From: Azonexus sp.
Lineage (GTDB): Bacteria; Pseudomonadota; Gammaproteobacteria; Burkholderiales; Rhodocyclaceae
NCBI GenBank assembly: GCA_030691385.1
Contig: JAUYEI010000022.1
Coordinates: 1-34,471, forward strand
DNA: 34,471 nucleotides
Reading direction: 5' to 3'
Of the stretch, positions 10,462-17,079 are shown piece after piece. A model generated the notes under the pieces. That model was not told the origin of the DNA, did not search any database, and saw nothing but the letters and a program-made list of their open reading frames with translations. A program made the translations under genes and the position numbers. Every line of letters starts with the position of its first letter. Within the stretch, counting starts at the first letter, position 1.

Positions 10462-11269
10462 CTTGATGCACTCTGACGTAAATGGGTTGAAAGGCTTCGC
10501 TCTGGGTGATTTCGATCAGTTTTTCACGGCCCAGTTCAAGCATGGCGATGAAATGGACGACCAGCCCCTGCACCCCCATGTCCGGGTCGAACAGGGTTTC
10601 GAACTGGACGAAACCACCTTTGGCCTGCAAGGCGCGCAGGATGATACCCATGTGCTCGCGCACTGATAATTCTTCGCGCCCGATCTGGTGATGTTTTTTC
10701 AGGCCGGCCTGGCGAACGACCGCCCTCCAGGCCTCCTTGAGATCATCGACCGAAACTTCCGGCAGGCGCACCAGCAGCGACTTTTCGACCAGTGTCTCGA
10801 CCCAGAAAAACTCCCGTTCGGCTTGCGGCAGCCCATTCAGATTCTGGCCGGCGACCTTCATCTGCTCGTACTCCATGAGCCGGCGGACCAGTTCGGCGCG
10901 CGGATCTTCCGCCTCGTCACCCTCGCCCACTTTCGGCCGCGGCAGCAGCATGCGCGACTTGATTTCGATGAGCATCGCCGCCATCACGAGGTAATCCGCG
11001 GCCAGTTCCAGATTGCTGGCGCGCATCGCCTCGACGTAATCGAGATACTGCCGGGTCAGCGGCGCCATGGGGATATCGAGGATATCGATGTTGGCGCGGC
11101 GAATCATGTACAGCAGCAGGTCAAGCGGCCCCTCGAAAGCGTCGAGCATGATGGCCAGCGCATCCGGCGGGATGTAGAGGTCGAGCGGCATCTGCTCGAG
11201 CGGCTGCCCGTAAACGCGGGCAACCGGCTCGACTTCGCCAACCGCAAGCACTTCGAGGATGTCGCTCAT
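10430..11269 (-). CDS. scpA: SMC-Scp complex subunit ScpA (kleisin)
   Basis: Kleisin that bridges the SMC head domains. The 279-aa protein carries the diagnostic N-terminal segment [24 protein letters not shown] ([14 protein letters not shown] at about residues 44-57) and the following [16 protein letters not shown] helix. The C-terminal winged helix (about 200-265) is less conserved. It lies 4 nt after the small LAB_N protein gene and overlaps scpB. Confidence 0.96.
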   Translation of the reverse strand: MSDILEVLAVGEVEPVARVYGQPLEQMPLDLYIPPDALAIMLDAFEGPLDLLLYMIRRANIDILDIPMAPLTRQYLDYVEAMRASNLELAADYLVMAAMLIEIKSRMLLPRPKVGEGDEAEDPRAELVRRLMEYEQMKVAGQNLNGLPQAEREFFWVETLVEKSLLVRLPEVSVDDLKEAWRAVVRQAGLKKHHQIGREELSVREHMGIILRALQAKGGFVQFETLFDPDMGVQGLVVHFIAMLELGREKLIEITQSEAFQPIYVRVHQGGTEPGQESA

Positions 11270-11273
11270 CCGC

Positions 11274-11564
11274 TCAGGAGGCCGCCGCGCGGCCCTTGCC
11301 CTTGTAGTGCAGATGCAGGTTGCGGAAGTAGATGATCAACCCGAGCCCCTGCCCGAAGATGAAGACCGGGTCATTGCGGTGCACGGCATAGATCGTCAAC
11401 ACAACGCCGCCCAGAATGCTGAAATACCAGAAAGCGACCGGCACGACGACCTGTTTGGCTTTCTCGCTCGACCACCACTGGACGACAAAACGCATCATGA
11501 ACAGACCCTGCCCACCAAAGCCGATGCCTATCCAGATCAGCGCTTCCCAGTCGTAACCGAACAT
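11274..11564 (-). CDS. Small membrane protein with a lipid A biosynthesis N-terminal (LAB_N-like) domain
   Basis: A 96-aa protein with about three membrane segments and the signature QGLFMMRFVVQWWSSEK...PVAFWYFSILGG...IYFRNLHL, which I recognise as the LAB_N domain found at the N-terminus of some lipid-A-disaccharide synthases and as stand-alone small proteins next to glycosyltransferases. No glycosyltransferase is adjacent: its ATG overlaps the trpS stop (TGATG) and scpA follows after 4 nt. The function is unknown; a membrane role in lipid-linked sugar handling is only inferred from the domain name. Confidence 0.8.
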   Translation of the reverse strand: MFGYDWEALIWIGIGFGGQGLFMMRFVVQWWSSEKAKQVVVPVAFWYFSILGGVVLTIYAVHRNDPVFIFGQGLGLIIYFRNLHLHYKGKGRAAAS

Positions 11565-12766
11565 CAGTGGTATTCCAGCCCCATTGCCTCGCGCACGTCG
11601 CGCATGGTTTCGCGGGCGTATTCGCGCGCCTTCTCGCAGCCGTCGGCGATGATGCTCCTGACCAGCGTCGGATCGTCGAGATAGACCTGTGCCCTTTCAC
11701 GCATCGGCGCCTGCTCCTTGAGGATGGCGTCGATGACCGGCTGCTTGCACTCGATGCAACCGATGCCGGCGGTGCGGCAGCCTTGCTGCACCCATTCCTT
11801 GCAGCCGTCATTGGAATAGACCAGATGCAGTTGCCAGACCGGGCACTTGGCCGGCTCGCCCGGGTCCGTACGGCGCACGCGCGCCGGATCGGTCGGCATG
11901 CTGCGTACCTTCTTGGTCACCGATTCCTCGGATTCGCGCATGGTGATCGTGTTGTTGTACGACTTGGACATCTTCTGACCATCCAGTCCCGGCATTTTGG
12001 AAGCCTCGGTCAGCAGGTAGCCCGGCTCGACCAGGATCATCTTGCCGGTCCCCTCGAGGAAACCGAACAGTCTTTCGCGGTCGACTGCCGAAAGATGCTG
12101 AATTTCATTCAGCATGGCCTTGGCCTGCTCGACGGCTTCGCGGTCGCCGTTCTGCTGGAAGCGGGTGCGCATCTCTTCGTAGAGACGCGCCTTCTTGCTG
12201 CCCAGTTTCTTGACCGCTTCGCGCGCCTTGTCCTCGAAACCCGGCTCGCGGCCGTACATGTGATTGAAGCGACGGGCCAGTTCGCGGGTGAACTCGACGT
12301 GCGGAATCTGGTCCTCGCCGACCGGCACCCTGTCGGCGCGGTAGATCAGGATGTCGGCACTCATCAGCAGTGGATAACCGAGGAAGCCGTAGGTCGTCAG
12401 ATCCTTGCCGGCCAGTTTTTCCTGCTGGTCCTTGTAGGTCGGCACGCGCTCCAGCCAGCTCAGCGGCGTCATCATCGACATCAGCAGGTGCAGTTCGGCA
12501 TGTTCGGGCACCCGGGACTGAACGAACAGCGTCGCCTGCTTGGGATCGACACCGGCAGCCAGCCAGTCGACCACCATGTCCATCGAGGCTTTCTCGATCC
12601 CCTGCGGATTGTCGTACTGCGTGGTCAGCGCATGCCAGTCGGCGACGAAGAACAGGCAGGGATACTTATGCTGGAGTTCGATCCAGTTTTTGAGAACACC
12701 ATGGTAGTGACCGAGATGCAGCGACCCGGTCGGGCGCATGCCGGAGAGAACACGTTCTGCGTACAT
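11564..12766 (-). CDS. trpS: Tryptophan--tRNA ligase
   Basis: Class I aminoacyl-tRNA synthetase that charges tRNA-Trp. The 400-aa protein has the HIGH-equivalent GSLHLGHYHG near residue 17 and the KMSKS loop (GQKMSKSYNN) near residue 262. A Cys-bearing segment (CPVWQLH, CKEWVQQGCRTAGIGCIECK) lies in the C-terminal part, as in the longer TrpS forms of betaproteobacteria. The ATG is 9 nt after the M50 protease stop, and the stop overlaps the next gene by one base. Confidence 0.97.
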   Translation of the reverse strand: MYAERVLSGMRPTGSLHLGHYHGVLKNWIELQHKYPCLFFVADWHALTTQYDNPQGIEKASMDMVVDWLAAGVDPKQATLFVQSRVPEHAELHLLMSMMTPLSWLERVPTYKDQQEKLAGKDLTTYGFLGYPLLMSADILIYRADRVPVGEDQIPHVEFTRELARRFNHMYGREPGFEDKAREAVKKLGSKKARLYEEMRTRFQQNGDREAVEQAKAMLNEIQHLSAVDRERLFGFLEGTGKMILVEPGYLLTEASKMPGLDGQKMSKSYNNTITMRESEESVTKKVRSMPTDPARVRRTDPGEPAKCPVWQLHLVYSNDGCKEWVQQGCRTAGIGCIECKQPVIDAILKEQAPMRERAQVYLDDPTLVRSIIADGCEKAREYARETMRDVREAMGLEYH

Positions 12767-12775
12767 ATTATTTGT

Positions 12776-13432
12776 TTAGTAGAGACCAAAAATGAGTGCG
12801 ATAAGCCCGGCAGAGGTATTGACCAGCGGATTCATGATTGCGCCGAGGATACCGGTGAACAACAGCACCAGCAAAATCGGAAAGCCCCAGGGCTCAAGCC
12901 TGGCGAATTTCCATGCTAACGAATGCGGCAGCAGGCTGACGGCGATCCGTCCGCCATCGAGCGGCGGCAAGGGAAGCAAATTGAGCACCATGAGCACGCA
13001 ATTGATCTGAATGCCCATCTCGGCCATGCGCGCCAGCGGCGTACTGAAAAACTGCGGCAAGAGCCATGAAAGCTTGAAAGCCAGCGCCCACAGGCAGGCC
13101 ATCAGCAGATTGGCACCCGGCCCGGCGGCGGCAACCCAGAACATGTCCTGCTTGGGCTTGCGCAGGCGATTGAAATCGACCGGCACCGGCTTGGCGTAGC
13201 CGAACAGGAAACTGCCACCGGAAAAGAGCAGGATGCTGAGCGGGATCAGGATGGTGCCGACCGGATCGATATGGCGCAGCGGATTGAGGCTGATCCGCCC
13301 CTGCTGCCACGCGGTCGGATCGCCAAAATGCCGGGCGACATAGCCGTGGGCAGCTTCATGCAGCGTGATGGCGAAAACCAGCGGCAGGGCGAGGATCGCA
13401 ATGGTCTGGACGATGGCGTTGATATCCAGCAT
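12776..13432 (-). CDS. Site-2 protease family (M50) membrane metalloprotease
   Basis: A 218-aa integral membrane protein. The zinc-binding HEAAH is at residues 25-29 inside the first membrane segment, AAAGPGANLL follows at about 101-110, and the third metal ligand lies in PLPPLDGGRI (Asp 159). These are the hallmarks of compact S2P-like intramembrane proteases (RseP/SpoIVFB superfamily without PDZ). In many betaproteobacteria such a gene sits beside trpS and yciO, as here. The substrate is unknown. Confidence 0.92.
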   Translation of the reverse strand: MLDINAIVQTIAILALPLVFAITLHEAAHGYVARHFGDPTAWQQGRISLNPLRHIDPVGTILIPLSILLFSGGSFLFGYAKPVPVDFNRLRKPKQDMFWVAAAGPGANLLMACLWALAFKLSWLLPQFFSTPLARMAEMGIQINCVLMVLNLLPLPPLDGGRIAVSLLPHSLAWKFARLEPWGFPILLVLLFTGILGAIMNPLVNTSAGLIALIFGLY

Positions 13433-13435
13433 GCC

Positions 13436-14062
13436 TCAGCCCAATCCAAACAGATCAAGCGGACCACGGCCTGCCCGGATCAATTCCGGCGCCGCCCCGG
13501 TCAGATCGATGATGGTCGTCGGCTCGGTACCGCACTGCCCCGCGTCGAGAATCAGCTCCAATTGGTCCTCGAGGCGATCCTGGATTTCCCAGCCTTCAGT
13601 CAGCGGAAACTCGTCGCCCGGCAATTGCAGGGTCGTCGTCAGCAGCGGCTCATTCAGTTCTTCGAGCAGAGCCAAGGCAACCGGATGATCCGGCACGCGC
13701 AGGCCGATGGTCTTGCGCTTCGGGTGCATGACCCGGCGCGGCAATTCCTTGGAGCCTTCGAGAATGAAGGTGTAACTGCCCGGCGTCGCCGCCTTGAGCA
13801 AACGATACCGGGCGTTGTCGACCCGGGCAAAATGGGCGATTTCGGAAAGATCACGGACCATCAGGGTCAGGTGATGGCGCTCGTCCATCTGGCGGATCAG
13901 GCGGATGCGATCAAGCGCTTCCTTGTCGCCGAGATGACAGCCGAGGGCGTAGCAGGAGTCAGTCGGCAAAGCGACGATCGCCCCTTTGCGGATGAGGTCG
14001 GAGGCCTGGGCAAGCAGACGCTGCTGCGGCGATTCCGGGTGAATATTGACGACACGAGCCAT
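13436..14062 (-). CDS. yciO: Sua5/YciO/YrdC-family protein, probable YciO type
   Basis: The YrdC fold catalyses threonylcarbamoyl-AMP formation for the tRNA modification t6A, or a related reaction. At 208 aa this is the short, single-domain form. The N-terminal pattern GAIVALPTDSCYALGC and the later IGLRVPDHPVALALL and TTIIDLTG.APELIRAGRGPLD match YciO. E. coli YciO is not the main t6A enzyme, so an activity in t6A synthesis is uncertain. Three nt separate it from the M50 gene and two from the PHP gene, so it is in the same operon. Confidence 0.88.
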   Translation of the reverse strand: MARVVNIHPESPQQRLLAQASDLIRKGAIVALPTDSCYALGCHLGDKEALDRIRLIRQMDERHHLTLMVRDLSEIAHFARVDNARYRLLKAATPGSYTFILEGSKELPRRVMHPKRKTIGLRVPDHPVALALLEELNEPLLTTTLQLPGDEFPLTEGWEIQDRLEDQLELILDAGQCGTEPTTIIDLTGAAPELIRAGRGPLDLFGLG

Positions 14063-14064
14063 GT

Positions 14065-14904
14065 TCAGACCACCAGACGCCAGACCGGCTTCAGATCTTC
14101 CGGCAACTGCGGAAGCTTGCCGAGATCGACATAGCTTTCGTCCGGGCCGTGGAAATCGGAGCCGCGCGAGGCATGGAAAGCATAGTGTCGGGCCAGACGG
14201 GCGAAATGCAGGACATGATCGGGCGAATGGCTGCCGCAGGTCACTTCGATGCCCTGCCCGCCGGCATCCTTGAAATCATCAAGGAAACGGCGCATGTCGG
14301 CACCGGACATCTTGTAACGCGCCGGGTGCGCGACAACCGCCACCCCGCCGGCACCGTTGATCCAGTTGACGGCTTCTTCGAGGGTCGCCCAGCGATGATC
14401 GACATAACCCGGCTTGCCGGGGGTCAGGTAATACTGGAATACGCCCGGCACATCGCGGGCAATGCCGATCGACACAAGATAGCGGGCGAAATGAGCCCGC
14501 GAGATCAGGCTCGGATTGGTCACGAAGCATAGAGCGCCTTCATAGACGCCCGGGATGCCGATAGCGGCGAGCGCATCGCCCATCCGCCTGGCCCGCTCGA
14601 CACGTCCCACGCGCAACTCGTCGAGGCCGCCACTCAATGCCGGGTTAGCCGGATCGAAGCCAAGGCCGACAACATGAATCGGCACACCGCGCCATTCGAT
14701 CGAAATTTCAACGCCGCTGACGAAGCCCATGCCGGCTTCTTCAGCCGCTGCCCTGGCTTCAGCCAGACCGCCGAGATCGTCGTGATCGGTCAGCGCCCAA
14801 AGATCGACGCCGTTACCCGCTGCACGCCGGGCCACCACCTGAGGTGGCAGAAAACCGTCGGAAACGATGGAATGGCTGTGGAAATCGAAATTGGCTGGCG
14901 TCAC
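14065..14904 (-). CDS. PHP-domain phosphoesterase (Rnm/YciV-like)
   Basis: A metal-dependent PHP hydrolase. The motif FDFHSHS at the N-terminus, WALTDHDDLGG, SGVEISIEW, a VVAHPARY segment and a C-terminal GSDFHGPD are the metal-binding motifs of the family. The closest characterised relatives act as 3',5'-nucleoside bisphosphate phosphatase or 5'-exoribonuclease (RNase AM). I prefer the GTG at 14904, giving 279 aa, because the family begins a few residues before FHSHS; an upstream ATG at 14952 with a weak GAGG site would add 16 unconserved residues. It is divergent from the gcv operon, and a TAGAAT box at 14932-14937 (minus strand) could be its -10. Confidence 0.9.
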   Translation of the reverse strand: MTPANFDFHSHSIVSDGFLPPQVVARRAAGNGVDLWALTDHDDLGGLAEARAAAEEAGMGFVSGVEISIEWRGVPIHVVGLGFDPANPALSGGLDELRVGRVERARRMGDALAAIGIPGVYEGALCFVTNPSLISRAHFARYLVSIGIARDVPGVFQYYLTPGKPGYVDHRWATLEEAVNWINGAGGVAVVAHPARYKMSGADMRRFLDDFKDAGGQGIEVTCGSHSPDHVLHFARLARHYAFHASRGSDFHGPDESYVDLGKLPQLPEDLKPVWRLVV

Positions 14905-14984
14905 GGGTAAGCAGTTGAAGGCAAACGAAGATTCTAGCACGAAGGAGGCCATGCCCCGGCCTCCCTGTACAGTGCGGCAGGAGG

Positions 14985-15013
14985 TTGATCAGACAGCCGC
15001 ATCCCGTTATAGT
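14985..15013 (+). promoter_or_regulatory. Promoter of the gcvTHP operon
   Basis: -35 box TTGATC (14985-14990) and -10 box TATAGT (15008-15013) with 17 bp between them. The expected transcription start, about 15020, coincides with the first base of the glycine riboswitch. Confidence 0.75.
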
Positions 15014-15020
15014 GCCACCC

Positions 15021-15101
15021 GTTCCGTGGGAGAGCGCAGATCCGTCTGCCGCCGAAGGCGCAAAACCACCCGAAAACGCTCAGGCAAAAGGACCGCGGAA
15101 C
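15021..15101 (+). promoter_or_regulatory. Glycine riboswitch, aptamer 1
   Basis: P1 pairs 15021-15026 (gttccg) with 15096-15101 (cggaac). Conserved core elements are present: GGGAGAGCG near the 5' side, GCCGAAGGCGCAA at about 15051-15063 and the CTCAGGCAAAAGGAC segment at about 15079-15093. It lies directly upstream of gcvT, the usual position. The family is known to bind glycine and switch on glycine degradation. Confidence 0.93.
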
Positions 15102-15108
15102 ACGGCAT

Positions 15109-15273
15109 TAGTAGTCTGCTTCGCAATTAGCGAAACATGAAAGCTGGTCTTTGCGCTCCTGGCGTTGTTGCTCATCCTCGCGATAGCTACGGCTATCGCT
15201 GCGGTTCGCGCCTAGCCAGGAGCACAAATCCGGCACTTTCATTCAGTTCCGCCAATTGCGAAGCAGACCACTA
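15109..15273 (+). repeat. MITE-like inverted-repeat element inserted between the two glycine aptamers
   Basis: A 165-bp palindromic element. The 20-bp ends (15109-15128 and 15254-15273) are inverted copies with one mismatch and begin TAG / end CTA. Further in, 15155-15163 pairs perfectly with 15215-15223, and the apex is an 8-bp stem (15180-15187 with 15192-15199) around a four-base loop. No reading frame for a transposase fits. What remains of the aptamer linker outside the element is about 7 nt on the left and 9 nt on the right, a normal total length, so the element looks inserted into an ordinary linker, possibly at a TA dinucleotide. Confidence 0.85.
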
Positions 15274-15282
15274 GCCAAAAAA

Positions 15283-15353
15283 CTCTGGAGAGCGATGGCG
15301 GCTATGGCCGGCATCCACCGATGGGGCAAATCTCTCAGGTATCGAGGACAGAG
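15283..15353 (+). promoter_or_regulatory. Glycine riboswitch, aptamer 2
   Basis: P1 pairs 15283-15287 (ctctg) with 15349-15353 (cagag). The core segments GGAGAGCG, CCGATGGGGCAA (15318-15329) and CTCTCAGGTATCGAGGACAGAG region (15332-15353) follow the family consensus. The 3' strand of P1 overlaps the first bases of the downstream terminator stem by two nucleotides, which suggests that glycine binding competes with termination (inference). Confidence 0.92.
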
Positions 15354-15394
15354 GGGTGAAACGCAAGATCCGATCTTTCGTTTCACCCCTTTTT
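15352..15394 (+). terminator. Riboswitch-controlled intrinsic terminator upstream of gcvT
   Basis: A perfect 12-bp stem (15352-15363 with 15379-15390), extended inside by a 5-bp stem (15365-15369 with 15373-15377), is followed by a run of T (15390-15394). It is the expression platform of the glycine riboswitch and lies 43 nt before the gcvT start. Confidence 0.9.
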
Positions 15395-15437
15395 CGTTTC
15401 TAGAACTGGCATTGATAAATGCCCGCAAAGGATTGAT

Positions 15438-16529
15438 ATGCTGAAGAAAACGGTTTTGAATGCTGCCCACCGTGCAATGAATGCCCGGATGGTCGATTTC
15501 GGTGGTTGGGACATGCCGGTCAATTACGGTTCGCAGATCGAGGAGCACAACGCGGTGCGCAACAACTGCGGCATGTTCGACGTGTCGCACATGTGCCCGG
15601 TCGATGTCGTCGGCGCCGATTGCCGCGCCTTCCTCTCCCGCCTCGTCGCCAACGATGTGGCCAAGCTCAAGGTTTCCGGCAAGGCGCTCTACGCGGCCAT
15701 GCTCAACGACGCCGGCAGCGTCATTGATGACCTGATCATCTATTTCCTGACCGACACGCGCTTCCGCATCGTCGTCAATGCCGGCACCGCCGAGAAGGAT
15801 CTGGCCTGGATGCAGGCCAAGGTGGCCGAATGGAAACTCGACGTGACCATCACCCAGCGTCGCGATGGTACCAGCAACCTCGGTATCATCGCCGTGCAGG
15901 GCCCGAATGCCCGCGTCAAGGTCTGGGAAGTGCTGCCGCAGGCCAAAGCGGCGACGGAAGGCCTGAAGGCTTTCTTCGCGGCTGAAGTCGATCAGTATTT
16001 CATCGCCAGCACGGGCTATACCGGCGAAGATGGCTACGAAATCATGCTGCCGGCCGGCGAAGCTGAAGCGCTGTGGAACAAGCTCAATGCCGCCGGCGTT
16101 GCCCCTTGCGGCCTCGGTGCCCGCGACACGCTGCGCCTCGAAGCCGGCATGAATCTCTATGGACAGGATATGGACGAGACGGTTTCGCCGCTTGACGCCG
16201 GCCTGGCGTGGACCGTTTCGCTCAACACTGAGCGCGATTTCGTCGGCAAGGCTGCGTTGCTCGCCAATGGTCAGCAGAAACAGTTCCTCGGCCTGATCCT
16301 GCTCGACAAGGGCGTCCTGCGCGGCCACCAGAAGGTCATGACGGCGCACGGCGACGGTGAAATCACCTCCGGCAGCTTCTCGCCGACGCTCCAGCAGTCC
16401 ATCGCCCTCGCCCGCCTGCCGCTCGGTGTGCAGATCGGCGACGAAGTCGACGTCGATATCCGTGGCAAGACGCTCAAGGCCAAGGTCACCAAACCCGTAT
16501 TCGCCCGCAACGGCAAAGCAGTTCAGTAA
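15438..16529 (+). CDS. gcvT: Glycine cleavage system T protein (aminomethyltransferase)
   Basis: Transfers the methylene group from the aminomethyl-lipoyl H protein to tetrahydrofolate, releasing ammonia. The 363-aa protein has the family's N-terminal [21 protein letters not shown], the FDVSHM strand, a DDLIIYF segment carrying the catalytic Asp, and a [10 protein letters not shown] motif. An AAAGGA site stands 5 nt before the ATG. First gene of gcvT-gcvH-gcvP, under glycine riboswitch control. Confidence 0.97.
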   Translation: MLKKTVLNAAHRAMNARMVDFGGWDMPVNYGSQIEEHNAVRNNCGMFDVSHMCPVDVVGADCRAFLSRLVANDVAKLKVSGKALYAAMLNDAGSVIDDLIIYFLTDTRFRIVVNAGTAEKDLAWMQAKVAEWKLDVTITQRRDGTSNLGIIAVQGPNARVKVWEVLPQAKAATEGLKAFFAAEVDQYFIASTGYTGEDGYEIMLPAGEAEALWNKLNAAGVAPCGLGARDTLRLEAGMNLYGQDMDETVSPLDAGLAWTVSLNTERDFVGKAALLANGQQKQFLGLILLDKGVLRGHQKVMTAHGDGEITSGSFSPTLQQSIALARLPLGVQIGDEVDVDIRGKTLKAKVTKPVFARNGKAVQ

Positions 16530-16553
16530 ATTCAACCCATTCAGGAGAAAACC

Positions 16554-16940
16554 ATGTCCAACGTCCTCGCCAACCTTAAATACGCCGCCTCCCACGAATG
16601 GATGCTGCTCAACGCTGACGGCTCCGTCACCGTCGGCATTACCGACCACGCTCAGGAAGCCCTTGGCGACCTCGTATTCGTCGAACTGCCGGAAGTCGGC
16701 GCCCATTTCGAAGCCGAAAAGGAAATTGCCGTCGTCGAATCGGTCAAGGCTGCGGCTGACGTCTACGCGCCGATCTCCGGCACTGTCACCGAAGTCAATC
16801 AGGCTGCCGCCGATGCACCGGAATCGGTCAATCAGGACGCCTACAGCGCCTGGTTGTTCAAGATGACCCCGGACAATGTCGCCGACCTCGACAAGATGCT
16901 CGACGCTACCGCCTACCAAGCCGTCGCTGACGCCGCCTAA
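16554..16940 (+). CDS. gcvH: Glycine cleavage system H protein (lipoyl carrier)
   Basis: Carries the aminomethyl intermediate between P, T and L proteins on a lipoyl-lysine. The 128-aa protein is full length; the lipoylation site is Lys 65 in [14 protein letters not shown], and HEWM near residue 14 and [19 protein letters not shown] are typical. An AGGAG ribosome site lies just before the ATG. It follows gcvT by 24 nt. Confidence 0.98.
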   Translation: MSNVLANLKYAASHEWMLLNADGSVTVGITDHAQEALGDLVFVELPEVGAHFEAEKEIAVVESVKAAADVYAPISGTVTEVNQAAADAPESVNQDAYSAWLFKMTPDNVADLDKMLDATAYQAVADAA

Positions 16941-16959
16941 GCATCACCAGTATTTAAAA

Positions 16960-17052
16960 AAGCTCCCCCCCTTCAAGGGGGAGGCTGGGAGGGGGATGGG
17001 TCTGTGCGATAACCCATCCCCACCCCAACCCTCCCCTTGAAAGGGAGGGAGT
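16960..17052. repeat. Palindromic intergenic repeat between gcvH and gcvP
   Basis: Two arms of about 40 nt, 16962-17001 and 17012-17051, are imperfect inverted copies (C-rich ctccccc...aaggggga on one side, tccccttgaaagggaggga on the other) around a 10-nt loop. This looks like a widespread proteobacterial palindromic repeat; from memory similar 'cccatccccaccccaaccctcc' units occur in many genomes. It would form a long hairpin in the gcv mRNA and could adjust gcvP expression relative to gcvH. Confidence 0.75.
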
Positions 17053-17079
17053 TCACAGCAACCGTTTTCAAGGATTCCC

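Noticed and set aside
14944..14964. 7-bp hairpin ggaggcc/ggcctcc upstream of the gcv promoter as a terminator
   Set aside because: No T tract follows on either strand.
15243..16919. 558-codon minus-strand frame over gcvT, gcvH and the riboswitch
   Set aside because: It runs across two certain genes and the terminator, with no family resemblance.
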